DNA of 64,000 nucleotides from Burkholderia pyrrocinia (lineage in GTDB: Bacteria > Pseudomonadota > Gammaproteobacteria > Burkholderiales > Burkholderiaceae): assembly GCF_018417535.1 (NCBI RefSeq), contig NZ_CP070977.1, forward strand, positions 3,596,001 through 3,660,000, read 5' to 3'. This document shows, one piece after another, positions 36,547 through 45,528 of the stretch. How positions within the stretch are numbered: position 1 is the first letter of the stretch; each line of letters begins with the position of its first letter. The translations under genes were made by a program, and so were the position numbers. A model generated the notes under the pieces. That model worked only from the letters and a program-made list of their open reading frames with translations. It was not told the DNA's origin and did no database searches.

Positions 36547-36956
36547 GCGGTTTGACTTCCACGACGCCGATTCCGTCCGGCGTCGTCGTGCACGCGGTAT
36601 CGCGCGTGCTCGAATTGCAGTACCCGAACGGCGACAGCTACCGGATTCCGTTCGAGCTGATGCGCGTCTATTCGCCGTCGGCCGAGGTGCGCGGCCACGG
36701 GCCCGGCCAGGAGACGCTGCAGACGGGCAAGCGCGAGGTGACGATCACCGCGCTCGAAGGCGTCGGCAACTATGCGCTGCAACCGACCTTCTCCGACGGC
36801 CATTCGACCGGCATCTACTCGTGGGACCTGCTGTACGAACTGGCGACGCAGCAGGACGCGCTGTGGCGCGACTATTTCGACAAACTGAAGGCGGCGGGCG
36901 TCGATCGCGACGCCCCGATGCAGGCGGCCACGGCGCCGCACGGCCACTGCCACTGA
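36543..36956 (+). CDS. DUF971 (gamma-butyrobetaine hydroxylase-like N-terminal) protein
   Basis: The product is 137 residues. It matches the DUF971 pattern: '[20 protein letters not shown]' near residue 22, '[20 protein letters not shown]' (about 75-94) and 'WDLLYELA'. The His-rich C-terminus ends PHGHCH. Related proteins have been linked to Fe-S cluster biology, which would suit the neighbouring Fe-S enzyme, but this is inference. It is coupled to the HIT gene by ATGA and lies 52 nt before ubiE. Confidence 0.85.
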   Translation: MSGLTSTTPIPSGVVVHAVSRVLELQYPNGDSYRIPFELMRVYSPSAEVRGHGPGQETLQTGKREVTITALEGVGNYALQPTFSDGHSTGIYSWDLLYELATQQDALWRDYFDKLKAAGVDRDAPMQAATAPHGHCH

Positions 36957-36960
36957 AATC

Positions 36961-36983
36961 GACGGCGCCCGCTCGGCGCCGTC
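36961..36983. other. Hairpin between DUF971 and ubiE
   Basis: GACGGCGC-CCGCTCG-GCGCCGTC forms a strong eight-pair stem starting four bases after the DUF971 stop. There is no T-tract after it, so it may modulate rather than end transcription ahead of ubiE. Confidence 0.4.
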
Positions 36984-37008
36984 TTGCCATTTACTGAGGA
37001 TCAACGCG

Positions 37009-37740
37009 ATGAGCAAAACCCACTTCGGCTTCGAAAGCGTCGAGGAAAACGAAAAAGCGAAGAAAGTGGCGGGTGTGTTCCATTCGGTCGCGAGCAACTA
37101 CGATCTGATGAACGACCTGATGTCGGCGGGCATGCACCGCGCGTGGAAGGCGTTCACGATCGCGCAGGCGAACGTGCGCCCCGGCTACAAGGTGCTCGAT
37201 ATCGCGGCCGGCACCGGCGACCTGACCAAATCGTTCGCGAAGGCGGCCGGGCCGACGGGCGAGGTCTGGCACACGGACATCAACGAATCGATGCTGCGCG
37301 TCGGCCGCGACCGGCTGCTCGACAAGGGCATCGTGACGCCGTCGCTGCTGTGCGACGCCGAGAAAATTCCCTTTCCGGACAACTACTTCGATGTCGTCAC
37401 GGTCGCGTTCGGGCTGCGCAACATGACGCACAAGGACGCCGCGCTGGCCGAGATGCGCCGCGTGACGAAGCCCGGCGGCCGCGTGATGGTGCTGGAATTC
37501 TCGAAAGTCTGGGACCCGCTGAAAAAAGCGTACGACCTGTATTCTTTCAAAGTATTACCGTGGCTTGGCGACAAATTCGCGAAAGATGCTGAAAGTTACC
37601 GGTATCTTGCCGAATCTATCCGGATGCACCCCGATCAGGACACGCTGAAGACGATGATGGAACAAGCGGGCCTCGATGCCGTCAAATATTACAATTTGTC
37701 AGGTGGCGTGGTAGCTTTACACATGGGAACCAAGTACTAA
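37009..37740 (+). CDS. ubiE: Ubiquinone/menaquinone biosynthesis C-methyltransferase
   Basis: The product is 243 residues. UbiE signatures are visible: '[19 protein letters not shown]' (about residues 24-42), SAM-binding '[19 protein letters not shown]', and '[20 protein letters not shown]'. It methylates the benzoquinol ring during ubiquinone synthesis. It is followed, after a Tim44-like gene, by ubiJ and ubiB, the accessory factors of the same pathway. Confidence 0.97.
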   Translation: MSKTHFGFESVEENEKAKKVAGVFHSVASNYDLMNDLMSAGMHRAWKAFTIAQANVRPGYKVLDIAAGTGDLTKSFAKAAGPTGEVWHTDINESMLRVGRDRLLDKGIVTPSLLCDAEKIPFPDNYFDVVTVAFGLRNMTHKDAALAEMRRVTKPGGRVMVLEFSKVWDPLKKAYDLYSFKVLPWLGDKFAKDAESYRYLAESIRMHPDQDTLKTMMEQAGLDAVKYYNLSGGVVALHMGTKY

Positions 37741-37781
37741 GGGGTTCTTTCCATACATTCGCCTTACATCTGGAGAAAGTG

Positions 37782-38822
37782 ATGTCCGAATCGCGTTCGT
37801 TGTTCAACCGTAGCAAGCCGTCGAAGCCGTGGGCTCGACGGGTCGGCACGCTGCTGATGGTCGGCCTGCTCACGGCCGGCACGTTCGCATCGCTCGACGC
37901 CGAAGCCAAGCGCATGGGCGGCGGGCGCAGCATCGGCCGCCAGAACTCCACCGTCACGCAGCGCCAGGCCACGCCGCCCGCGCAGCAGCCGATGCAGCAG
38001 GCCGCGCCGTCGCAGGCGCAGCGTGCCAATCCGGCCGCGCCCGCGCCGGCCGCGCAGCCCAACCGCTCGCGCTGGCTCGGGCCGATCGCGGGCCTCGCGG
38101 CCGGTCTCGGCATCGCGGCGCTGCTGTCGCACTTCGGCCTCGGCGAGGCATTCGCCGGCATGATGTCGAACATCATCGTGATCGCGCTGCTCGCGATGGT
38201 CGGCATCTGGCTGGTGCGCAAGTTCATGAACCGCCGTCGCACGCAGGAGCCGTCGTATTCGGTCGGCGGCTCGGCATCGTCGTCGGGCGGCTACTCGCAA
38301 AGCCCGTCGTTCCAGCAGGGCAACACCGGCAGCAACTATGCGGGCAGCGGCAGCAGCTACGCGAACGAAGCGCAGGGCGTGTTCGGCGGCGGTGCCGCGG
38401 CTGCCGGCGCGGCAGCGGGTGCGACGGCTGCGGCCGCACCGCTCCAGGTGCCGGCCGGCTTCGACACCGAAGCGTTCCTGCGCAGCTCGAAGGTCTATTT
38501 CGTGCGCCTGCAGGCCGCGTGGGACCAGGGCAACCTGGCCGACATCCGCGAGTTCACGACGCCCGAAATGTTCGCGGAGATCAAGATCGACCTCGATTCG
38601 CGCGGCAACGAGTCGAACCAGACCGACGTCGTGCAACTCGACGCGGAACTGGTCGCGATCGAGGATCGCGGCATCGAGCAGTCGGCGAGCGTGCGCTTCC
38701 ACGGCCTGATCCGCGAATCGGCGAATGCGTCGGCCGCGCCGTTCGACGAAGTGTGGAACCTGTCGAAGTCGGGCAGTCAGGGTTGGCTGCTCGCGGGCAT
38801 CCAGCAACTCAACACGCACTGA
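37782..38822 (+). CDS. Tim44-like domain membrane protein
   Basis: The product is 346 residues. It has a signal or anchor segment at about 22-38 ('VGTLLMVGLLTAGTFAS'), a low-complexity Gln/Pro/Ala region (about 60-90), two further membrane helices (about 100-145), a Gly/Ser/Ala linker, and a C-terminal Tim44-like domain (about 225-346: 'AFLRSSKVYFVRLQAAWDQG', 'DLIREFTTPEMF'-like segment, 'WLLAGIQQL'). The bacterial family is uncharacterised. GGAGAAAG fixes ATG 37782. It sits within the ubiquinone block between ubiE and ubiJ. Confidence 0.85.
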   Translation: MSESRSLFNRSKPSKPWARRVGTLLMVGLLTAGTFASLDAEAKRMGGGRSIGRQNSTVTQRQATPPAQQPMQQAAPSQAQRANPAAPAPAAQPNRSRWLGPIAGLAAGLGIAALLSHFGLGEAFAGMMSNIIVIALLAMVGIWLVRKFMNRRRTQEPSYSVGGSASSSGGYSQSPSFQQGNTGSNYAGSGSSYANEAQGVFGGGAAAAGAAAGATAAAAPLQVPAGFDTEAFLRSSKVYFVRLQAAWDQGNLADIREFTTPEMFAEIKIDLDSRGNESNQTDVVQLDAELVAIEDRGIEQSASVRFHGLIRESANASAAPFDEVWNLSKSGSQGWLLAGIQQLNTH

Positions 38823-38929
38823 GCGTGACCGGCGGCCCGTGCCGCCGGACGCCCGGGCGACGGCCGCCGCACTGCGACCGCTTGCCGCCCGGGTGTACGG
38901 TCGGGCACGGTCTGCCGACGATCCGACGT

Positions 38930-38935
38930 TACAAT
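38930..38935 (+). promoter_or_regulatory. Candidate -10 box before ubiJ
   Basis: TACAAT is a good -10 match, 57 nt before ubiJ. No convincing -35 hexamer is at the usual distance. The transcript would begin at the terminator-like hairpin described next. Confidence 0.35.
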
Positions 38936-38937
38936 AG

Positions 38938-38973
38938 AAACCCGCGTGGGCGCCCGGCCTGCGCGGGTTTTTT
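38938..38973 (+). terminator. Intrinsic terminator or attenuator between the Tim44-like gene and ubiJ
   Basis: AAACCCGCG (38938-38946) pairs perfectly with CGCGGGTTT (38962-38970), followed by TTTTTT (38968-38973). The loop contains a further palindrome GGGCGCCC (38948-38955). It lies 14 nt before ubiJ. Confidence 0.85.
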
Positions 38974-38986
38974 CTTTCCCAGCCCG

Positions 38987-39613
38987 ATGACCTTTGCCGC
39001 CAAGCCTTTTGCTGCTGCTGTCAATCACCTGCTCGCGCGCGAATCGTGGGCGCGCGACCGCCTGATTCCGTATGCGGGCAAGACTGCCCGGATCGACGTA
39101 TCCCCCGTCACGCTCACGCTGCTGGTGCAGCCGGACGGCTATCTGTCGGCTGTCGACGCGCACGATGCGCAACAGGTCGACGTGTCGATCGCACTCGCGG
39201 GCGACACGGTCGCCGCGTTCCTGCAGGGCGGCCAGGCGGCCGTGATGAAGCACGTGAAGATCGAGGGCGATGCAGAGTTCGCGACGCAGATCGCGAAGCT
39301 GGCCGAGCACCTGCGCTGGGAACCGGAAGAAGATCTTGCGAAGCTGGTCGGCGACGCGGCGGCGTACCGGATCGCGACGGTCGTGCGCGATGCCGGCGCT
39401 CGCGCGCGACGCACGGGCCGCAACGTGCTCGATTCCGTCGCCGAATACTGGCTCGACGAGAACCCGCAAGTCGTCCGGCGCACGGCGCTCGGAGGCTTCG
39501 ACGCCGAACTGGCGCGCGCACGCGATGCGCTCGCGCGGGTCGAAAAGCGGGTCGAGCGACTCGAACAAAAAATCGGCACGCGCACGGGTTCCGGCCCGCG
39601 CGGCGCGCACTGA
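38987..39613 (+). CDS. ubiJ: Ubiquinone biosynthesis accessory factor UbiJ
   Basis: The product is 208 residues. The N-terminal SCP2-like lipid-binding domain is recognisable ('LTLLVQPDGYLSAV', 'AGDTVAAFLQGGQAAVMKHV', 'IEGDAEFATQIAKLAEHLRW'), and the C-terminus is a coiled coil ('RVEKRVERLEQKI'). UbiJ organises the Ubi enzyme complex in the cytosol and presents the lipid intermediates. The terminator just upstream and the close ubiB downstream (12 nt) suggest a ubiJ-ubiB unit. Confidence 0.92.
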   Translation: MTFAAKPFAAAVNHLLARESWARDRLIPYAGKTARIDVSPVTLTLLVQPDGYLSAVDAHDAQQVDVSIALAGDTVAAFLQGGQAAVMKHVKIEGDAEFATQIAKLAEHLRWEPEEDLAKLVGDAAAYRIATVVRDAGARARRTGRNVLDSVAEYWLDENPQVVRRTALGGFDAELARARDALARVEKRVERLEQKIGTRTGSGPRGAH

Positions 39614-39625
39614 GGGCCGCAGGGC

Positions 39626-41203
39626 ATGCGCATTTTCCGTTTCATCAAGATTGTCTACACCGTCATCCGCTTTGGTCTCGACGAAGTGATGCTGTCCCGG
39701 ATCGACGACCGGCGCGTGAAGCTGCTGCTGCGGATCACGACGATCGGCCGCCGCTATTCCGATCCGCCCGCCGTGCGGCTGCGTCGTGCGCTCGAAAGCC
39801 TCGGCCCGATCTTCGTGAAGTTCGGCCAGGTGCTGTCGACGCGTCGCGACCTGCTGTCGGTCGATTTCGCGAACGAACTCGCGAAGCTGCAGGACCAGGT
39901 GCCGCCGTTCGATTCGGCGGTCGCGATCGCGATCATCGAGAAGTCGCTCGGTGCGCCGGTCGACGAGTTGTTCGACGAATTCGAGCGCGAGCCCGTGGCG
40001 AGCGCGTCGATCGCGCAGGTGCATTTCGCGAAGCTCAAGCAGGGCGTGCACGCGGGCAAGGCCGTCGCCGTGAAGGTGCTGCGCCCGAACATGCTGTCGG
40101 TGATCGATTCGGATCTCGCGCTGATGCGCGACATCGCGATCTGGACCGAGCGGATGTGGGCCGACGGCCGGCGCCTGAAGCCGCGCGAGGTTGTCGCCGA
40201 ATTCGACAAGTACCTGCACGACGAGCTCGACCTGATGCGCGAAGCCGCGAACGGCAGCCAGTTGCGCCGCAATTTCGCGGGCCTCGACCTGCTGCTCGTG
40301 CCCGAGATGTTCTGGGATTTCTCGACGTCGCAGGTGCTCGTGATGGAGCGCATGACCGGCGTGCCGATCAGCCAGGTCGAGACGCTGCGCTCGGCGGGCG
40401 TCGACATCAAGAAGCTCGCGCGCGAAGGCGTCGAGATCTTCTTCACGCAGGTGTTCCGCGACGGCTTCTTCCATGCGGACATGCACCCCGGCAACATCCA
40501 GGTGAGCCTCGACCCGAACACGTTCGGTCGCTACGTCGCGCTCGATTTCGGGATCGTCGGCGCGCTGTCCGATTTCGACAAGAACTACCTCGCGCAGAAC
40601 TTCCTCGCGTTCTTCAAGCGCGACTACCACCGCGTCGCGACGCTGCACCTCGAATCGGGCTGGGTGCCGCCCGAGACGCGCGTCGAGGAGCTCGAAAGCG
40701 CGATCCGCGCGGTGTGCGAACCGTATTTCGACCGTGCACTGAAGGATATCTCGCTCGGCCAGGTGCTGATGCGCCTGTTCTCGACGTCGCGCCGCTTCAA
40801 CGTCGAGATCCAGCCGCAACTCGTGCTGCTGCAGAAGACGATGCTGAACGTCGAAGGGCTCGGCCGCTCGCTCGACCCCGAACTCGACCTGTGGAAGACC
40901 GCGAAGCCGTACCTCGAGCGCTGGATGACCGAGCAGATCGGCCTGCGCGGCTGGTACGAGCGCTTCAAGGTCGAGGCGCCGCAGTGGAGCAAGACGCTGC
41001 CGCAACTGCCGCGCCTGATCCACCACGCGATGGCGGCGCGCCATGACGCGCCGCGCGCCGCGAGCGAGGACCTGATGCGCCAGGTCCTCGTCGAACAGAA
41101 ACGTACCAACCGGCTGCTGCAGGCGCTGCTGATCTTCGGTCTTGCCGTCGGCGTCGGGGCGCTCGTCGCGCGCGTGCTGCTCGCGCTCGCGTACGGCGCA
41201 TGA
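39626..41203 (+). CDS. ubiB: Ubiquinone biosynthesis ATPase-like protein UbiB
   Basis: The product is 525 residues, typical for UbiB. The atypical kinase features are present: the KxGQ motif in '[16 protein letters not shown]' (about residue 57-72), '[12 protein letters not shown]' (Ala-rich loop), '[10 protein letters not shown]', '[11 protein letters not shown]' and 'DFGIVGAL'. Two C-terminal membrane helices end the protein (about 490-525). UbiB is thought to use ATP to extract ubiquinone intermediates from the membrane. The stop overlaps a possible upstream ATG of the next gene. Confidence 0.97.
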   Translation: MRIFRFIKIVYTVIRFGLDEVMLSRIDDRRVKLLLRITTIGRRYSDPPAVRLRRALESLGPIFVKFGQVLSTRRDLLSVDFANELAKLQDQVPPFDSAVAIAIIEKSLGAPVDELFDEFEREPVASASIAQVHFAKLKQGVHAGKAVAVKVLRPNMLSVIDSDLALMRDIAIWTERMWADGRRLKPREVVAEFDKYLHDELDLMREAANGSQLRRNFAGLDLLLVPEMFWDFSTSQVLVMERMTGVPISQVETLRSAGVDIKKLAREGVEIFFTQVFRDGFFHADMHPGNIQVSLDPNTFGRYVALDFGIVGALSDFDKNYLAQNFLAFFKRDYHRVATLHLESGWVPPETRVEELESAIRAVCEPYFDRALKDISLGQVLMRLFSTSRRFNVEIQPQLVLLQKTMLNVEGLGRSLDPELDLWKTAKPYLERWMTEQIGLRGWYERFKVEAPQWSKTLPQLPRLIHHAMAARHDAPRAASEDLMRQVLVEQKRTNRLLQALLIFGLAVGVGALVARVLLALAYGA

Positions 41204-41220
41204 CCGAAAGGAGCGGCGCG

Positions 41221-41847
41221 ATGTCCGATCCGAAGCAACCGGCCGCGCCGACGGCCGCCGATTTCGCGACGCGAGACCCCGGCAACGCGTCGTTCTGGGA
41301 CGAGCGTTTCGCGCGCGGCGTGACGCCGTGGGAATTCGGCGGCGTACCGGACGGCTTTCGCGTGTTCGCGCATCGGCTCGAGTCGTGCGCGGTGCTGATC
41401 CCCGGCTGCGGCAGCGCGCAGGAGGCCGGCTGGCTTGCCCAGGCCGGCTGGCCCGTGCGTGCGATCGATTTCGCCGCGCAGGCGGTGGCCACCGCGAAGG
41501 CGCAGCTCGGTGCGCATGCGGACGTCGTCGAGCAGGCCGATTTCTTCGCATACCGGCCGCCGTTCGACGTGCAGTGGGTGTACGAGCGCGCGTTCCTGTG
41601 CGCGCTGCCGCCGAGCCTGCGCGCCGACTATGCGGCGCGGATGGCCGAACTGCTGCCGGCGGACGGGTTGCTGGCCGGCTATTTCTTCCTGATGGCGAAA
41701 CCGAAGGGCCCGCCGTTCGGGATCGAGCGTGCCGAACTCGACGCGCTGCTCGCGCCGCACTTCGAACTGATCGAGGATTTGCCCGTCGCGGACTCGCTGC
41801 CGGTGTTCGAAGGGCACGAGCGCTGGCTCACGTGGCGCCGCCGCTGA
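41221..41847 (+). CDS. TPMT-family SAM-dependent methyltransferase
   Basis: The product is 208 residues. It resembles the thiopurine S-methyltransferase fold used by small-molecule methyltransferases: 'FWDERFARGVTPWEFGG' (about residues 22-38), SAM-binding 'VLIPGCGSAQEAGWLAQAGW', and 'WVYERAFLCALPPSLRADYA'. Substrate is unknown (candidates include thiol, halide or tellurite-type acceptors). AAGGAG (41208-41213) supports ATG 41221; an ATG at 41200 overlapping the ubiB stop would add seven residues. It closes the ubiquinone block. Confidence 0.85.
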   Translation: MSDPKQPAAPTAADFATRDPGNASFWDERFARGVTPWEFGGVPDGFRVFAHRLESCAVLIPGCGSAQEAGWLAQAGWPVRAIDFAAQAVATAKAQLGAHADVVEQADFFAYRPPFDVQWVYERAFLCALPPSLRADYAARMAELLPADGLLAGYFFLMAKPKGPPFGIERAELDALLAPHFELIEDLPVADSLPVFEGHERWLTWRRR

Positions 41848-41892
41848 TGCCCGGGCGTCGCGGTCGATACCGGGGCGCGCCAGGGTTTCGGC

Positions 41893-41898
41893 TATAAT
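41893..41898 (+). promoter_or_regulatory. Perfect TATAAT -10 box before the fmdB-DUF502-aspS unit
   Basis: TATAAT lies 45 nt before the FmdB-like start. The -35 region is GC-rich and unrecognisable. It is the best promoter signal in this area and probably drives the following genes. Confidence 0.5.
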
Positions 41899-41942
41899 TC
41901 AAGGTTTTGCAAGCCGTTTCCAGTTTCCGCGGGAAAAATATC

Positions 41943-42293
41943 ATGCCGATCTACGCCTATCGATGCGAAGCGTGTGGTTTCGCGAAGGACGTGCTCCAGA
42001 AGATGAGCGACGCGCCGCTGTCGCAGTGTCCGGAATGCGGGAAGGATGCGTTTCGCAAGCAGGTGACTGCCGCGGGCTTCCAGCTGAAGGGCTCGGGTTG
42101 GTATGTCACCGATTTCCGCGGTGGCGCGGGCGGCGCCAGCGCGCCGGCGACCGCGTCGGGCGATGCGGCTGCGGCGGCGCCCGCGGCGGCGGCACCGGCA
42201 GCGGCCGCGTCGGCCGCGGCGAGTTCCGAAAGCACGACGACGACGAGCGCCGCGCCGGCACCGGCTGCAGCGCCCGCCGCCGCCAGCAGTTGA
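41943..42293 (+). CDS. FmdB-type zinc-ribbon protein
   Basis: The product is 116 residues. The first 65 form a zinc ribbon: 'MPIYAYRCEACGF' and 'LSQCPECGKDAF' give the two CxxC knuckles. The rest is a low-complexity Ala/Ser/Thr/Pro tail, about 45% of the protein. FmdB-family proteins are small and poorly understood. Upstream of DUF502 and aspS, this position is conserved in Burkholderia as far as I know. The ribosome-binding site is weak (GGGAAA). Confidence 0.85.
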   Translation: MPIYAYRCEACGFAKDVLQKMSDAPLSQCPECGKDAFRKQVTAAGFQLKGSGWYVTDFRGGAGGASAPATASGDAAAAAPAAAAPAAAASAAASSESTTTTSAAPAPAAAPAAASS

Positions 42294-42354
42294 ACGTCGC
42301 GGCCCGGCCGGGTCGCGACCACCCCGCGCCGCCGGCGCGGTTCATTGACGGCAG

Positions 42355-43005
42355 ATGATGAAAAAGACGACCCTGAAATCGGTGTTTCTGACCGGCCTGC
42401 TGGTTCTCGTCCCGCTCGCGATCACGCTGTGGGTGCTCGGACTCATCATCGGCACGATGGACCAGACGCTGCTCCTGCTGCCCGAATCGTGGCAGCCCGA
42501 GCGGATGCTCGGTTTCCATCTGCCGGGGATCGGCGCGGTGCTGACGCTCGCGTTCATCTTCGTCGTCGGGCTGGCCACTCGGAACTTCATCGGCCAGAAG
42601 CTCGTCACGTGGTGGAACGCGGTCGTGCGTCACATCCCGGTGGTCGGGCCGATCTACACGAGCGTCAAGCAGGTGTCGGACACGCTGCTGTCGAGCAGCG
42701 GCAACGCGTTCCGCAAGGCGCTGCTGATCGAATACCCGCGCCGCGGCTCGTATACGATCGCGTTTCTGACCGGCACGCCCGGCGGCGACGTGCTGAATCA
42801 TCTGACGGAAGAATACGTGAGCGTGTACATCCCGACGACGCCGAACCCGACGTCCGGCTTCTTCCTGATGCTGCCGAAGAGCGAAGTCATCGAACTCGAC
42901 ATGTCGGTCGATGCCGCGCTCAAGTACATCGTCTCGATGGGCGTGGTGGCGCCCCCGGCGCCGGCCCCGGCGCCCGCCCGCCGCCCCGTCGAGCCGCCGC
43001 TGTAA
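42355..43005 (+). CDS. DUF502 membrane protein
   Basis: The product is 216 residues. Two membrane helices ('VFLTGLLVLVPLAITLWVLG', about residues 10-29; 'GAVLTLAFIFVVGLATR', about 61-77) are followed by a soluble region with 'VPIVGPIYTSVKQV'-like conserved sequence ('HIPVVGPIYTSVKQVSDT'). The C-terminus is Pro/Ala-rich. Members are inner-membrane proteins of unknown role. It stands between the FmdB-like gene and aspS, 68 nt before aspS. Confidence 0.88.
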   Translation: MMKKTTLKSVFLTGLLVLVPLAITLWVLGLIIGTMDQTLLLLPESWQPERMLGFHLPGIGAVLTLAFIFVVGLATRNFIGQKLVTWWNAVVRHIPVVGPIYTSVKQVSDTLLSSSGNAFRKALLIEYPRRGSYTIAFLTGTPGGDVLNHLTEEYVSVYIPTTPNPTSGFFLMLPKSEVIELDMSVDAALKYIVSMGVVAPPAPAPAPARRPVEPPL

Positions 43006-43072
43006 GTAAAGAATCATCGCCCGGGCCGCGCGTTGCGGCGCCCGTTGATCAAACCGAACGAAAGCAAACATC

Positions 43073-44875
43073 ATGTCGATGCGTACTGAATACTGCGGTC
43101 TCGTGACCGAACACCTGCTGGGCCAAACCGTGTCGCTGTGCGGCTGGGTGCAGCGCCGCCGCGATCACGGCGGTGTGATCTTCATCGACCTGCGCGATCG
43201 TGAAGGCCTCGTGCAGGTGGTGTGCGACCCGGATCGCGCGGAGATGTTCGCGACCGCCGAAGGCGTGCGCAACGAGTTCTGCGTGCAGATCAAGGGCCTC
43301 GTGCGCAACCGTCCGGAAGGCACGGTCAACGCCGGCCTGAAGAGCGGCAAGATCGAAGTGCTGTGCCACGAGCTGAACGTGCTGAACGCGTCGGTCACGC
43401 CGCCGTTCCAGCTCGACGACGACAACCTGTCGGAAACGACGCGTCTCACGCACCGCGTGCTCGACCTGCGCCGTCCGCAGATGCAGCACAACCTGCGCCT
43501 GCGCTACCGCGTCGCGATCGAGGCGCGCAAGTACCTCGACGAACAGGGCTTCATCGACATCGAAACGCCGATGCTGACGAAGAGCACGCCGGAAGGCGCG
43601 CGCGACTACCTCGTGCCGTCGCGCGTGAACGCGGGCCAGTTCTTCGCGCTGCCGCAGTCGCCGCAGTTGTTCAAGCAGTTGCTGATGGTCGCGAACTTCG
43701 ACCGTTACTACCAGATCACCAAGTGCTTCCGCGACGAAGATCTCCGTGCCGACCGTCAGCCGGAATTCACGCAGATCGACTGCGAGACGTCGTTCCTCGG
43801 CGAGCAGGAAATCCGTGACCTGTTCGAAGACATGATCCGTCACATCTTCAAGACGACGATCGACGTCGAGCTCGACGCGACGTTCCCGGTGATGCCGTAC
43901 TCGGAAGCGATGGCGCGTTTCGGTTCGGACAAGCCCGATCTGCGCGTGCAGCTCGAATTCACCGAGCTGACCGACGCGATGAAGGACGTCGACTTCAAGG
44001 TGTTCAGCACGCCGGCCAACGCGAAGGACGGCCGTGTCGCGGCGCTGCGCGTGCCGAAGGGCGGCGAACTGTCGCGCGGCGACATCGACGGCTACACGGA
44101 ATTCGTGCGCATCTACGGCGCGAAGGGCCTCGCATGGATCAAGGTCAACGAGAAGGCAAAGGGCCGCGACGGCCTGCAGAGCCCGATCGTCAAGAACCTG
44201 CATGACGCATCGATCGCGGCGATCCTCGAGCGCACCGGCGCTGAAGACGGCGACATCATCTTCTTCGCGGCAGATCGCGCGAAGGTCGTCAACGACAGCC
44301 TCGGCGCGCTGCGCCTGAAGATCGGCCATTCGGAATTCGGCAAGGCGAACGGCCTCGTCCAGGCCGGCTGGAAGCCGCTGTGGGTCGTCGACTTCCCGAT
44401 GTTCGAATACGACGACGAAGATGCGCGCTACGTCGCCGCGCACCACCCGTTCACGAGCCCGAAGGACGAACACCTCGAGTACCTCGAGACCGACCCGGGC
44501 CGTTGCCTCGCGAAGGCATACGACATGGTGCTGAACGGCTGGGAAATCGGCGGTGGCTCGGTGCGTATCCACCGCGAGGAAGTGCAGAGCAAGGTGTTCC
44601 GCGCGCTGAAGATCGGCGCGGAAGAGGCGCAGCTGAAGTTCGGCTTCCTGCTGGACGCACTGCAGTACGGCGCGCCGCCGCACGGCGGTATCGCGTTCGG
44701 CCTCGACCGCATCGTCACGATGATGGCCGGCGCCGACTCGATCCGCGACGTGATCGCGTTTCCGAAGACGCAGCGTGCGCAGGATCTGCTCACGCAGGCA
44801 CCGAGCCCGGTCGACGAGCGTCAACTGCGCGAACTGCACATCCGTCTGCGTCAGCCGGAACAGCCGAAGGCGTAA
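43073..44875 (+). CDS. aspS: Aspartate-tRNA ligase
   Basis: The product is 600 residues, the bacterial-type AspRS. The N-terminal OB-fold anticodon domain ('[20 protein letters not shown]') is followed by the class II catalytic core: motif 2 '[20 protein letters not shown]', the GAD-type insertion domain (about residues 290-420), and motif 3 '[15 protein letters not shown]' (about residue 540). It charges tRNA-Asp. Whether it also charges tRNA-Asn (non-discriminating form) cannot be told by eye. Confidence 0.98.
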   Translation: MSMRTEYCGLVTEHLLGQTVSLCGWVQRRRDHGGVIFIDLRDREGLVQVVCDPDRAEMFATAEGVRNEFCVQIKGLVRNRPEGTVNAGLKSGKIEVLCHELNVLNASVTPPFQLDDDNLSETTRLTHRVLDLRRPQMQHNLRLRYRVAIEARKYLDEQGFIDIETPMLTKSTPEGARDYLVPSRVNAGQFFALPQSPQLFKQLLMVANFDRYYQITKCFRDEDLRADRQPEFTQIDCETSFLGEQEIRDLFEDMIRHIFKTTIDVELDATFPVMPYSEAMARFGSDKPDLRVQLEFTELTDAMKDVDFKVFSTPANAKDGRVAALRVPKGGELSRGDIDGYTEFVRIYGAKGLAWIKVNEKAKGRDGLQSPIVKNLHDASIAAILERTGAEDGDIIFFAADRAKVVNDSLGALRLKIGHSEFGKANGLVQAGWKPLWVVDFPMFEYDDEDARYVAAHHPFTSPKDEHLEYLETDPGRCLAKAYDMVLNGWEIGGGSVRIHREEVQSKVFRALKIGAEEAQLKFGFLLDALQYGAPPHGGIAFGLDRIVTMMAGADSIRDVIAFPKTQRAQDLLTQAPSPVDERQLRELHIRLRQPEQPKA

Positions 44876-44925
44876 CGCGCTTGTCGCAGGTCGTGTGCGC
44901 GGCGACGCGCATACGACGCAACTGG

Positions 44926-44950
44926 AAAAGGCGCAGCGATGCGCCTTTTT
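44926..44950 (+). terminator. Rho-independent terminator after aspS
   Basis: AAAAGGCGCA (44926-44935), loop GCGA, TGCGCCTTTT (44940-44949): a perfect ten-pair stem running into a T-tract, 50 nt past the aspS stop. Confidence 0.92.
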
Positions 44951-45033
44951 CATTTTTTGCGGTACAGTCGCAGCACTTGCCGCACGTTCGGAGCACATGC
45001 CCGGCGCGCGGCCCTGTGCCGCATGAAACAAAG

Positions 45034-45528
45034 ATGACGAAGCCGCCGAAAATCCCCGAATCCGTTCTCGTCGTGATCTACACGCCCGACCTCGATGTGC
45101 TGGTGATCAAGCGTGCCGACCAGCCCGATTTCTGGCAATCGGTGACCGGATCGAAGGACACGCTCGACGAGCCGCTCGCGGTCACCGCCGCTCGCGAAGT
45201 GGCCGAGGAAACCGGCATCTCGGTCGGCACGCCGGACGTGCCGGCCGCCGCGCTCGTCGACTGGCGCCACCGGATCGAATACACGATCTATCCGCAATAT
45301 CTGCACCGCTACGCACCGGGCGTCACACGCAATACCGAGCACTGGTTCGGCCTGTGCGTGCCGCATCGTGTCGGCGTGACGCTGTCGCCGCGCGAGCATG
45401 TCGATCACGCATGGCTGCCGTTCCGTGAGGCGGCCGCGCGCTGCTTCTCGCCGTCGAACGCCGAGGCGATCCTGCAATTGCCCGCGCGCGTGGCACTCGC
45501 GCGTGCGCCGCACGGCTCGTCCGCATGA
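45034..45528 (+). CDS. nudB: Dihydroneopterin triphosphate diphosphatase (Nudix)
   Basis: The product is 164 residues. The Nudix box is seen as 'TGSKDTLDEPLAVTAAREVA' continuing EETGI (about residues 38-62), with one extra residue in the first loop compared with the standard GX5E spacing. The start region 'VLVVIYTPDLDVLVIKR' and the C-terminal length match NudB, the folate-pathway enzyme that removes pyrophosphate from dihydroneopterin triphosphate. Its stop overlaps the clsB start by four bases (ATGA). Confidence 0.87.
   Translation: MTKPPKIPESVLVVIYTPDLDVLVIKRADQPDFWQSVTGSKDTLDEPLAVTAAREVAEETGISVGTPDVPAAALVDWRHRIEYTIYPQYLHRYAPGVTRNTEHWFGLCVPHRVGVTLSPREHVDHAWLPFREAAARCFSPSNAEAILQLPARVALARAPHGSSA

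Noticed and set aside
42206..42290. Frameshift in the FmdB-like gene caused by GC repeats
   Set aside because: The Ala-rich tail stays in one frame to a proper stop, and the DUF502 gene follows normally.
44926..44950. Attenuator for nudB
   Set aside because: It lies 50 nt after aspS and well before nudB with a perfect T-tract; a plain aspS terminator is the simpler reading.
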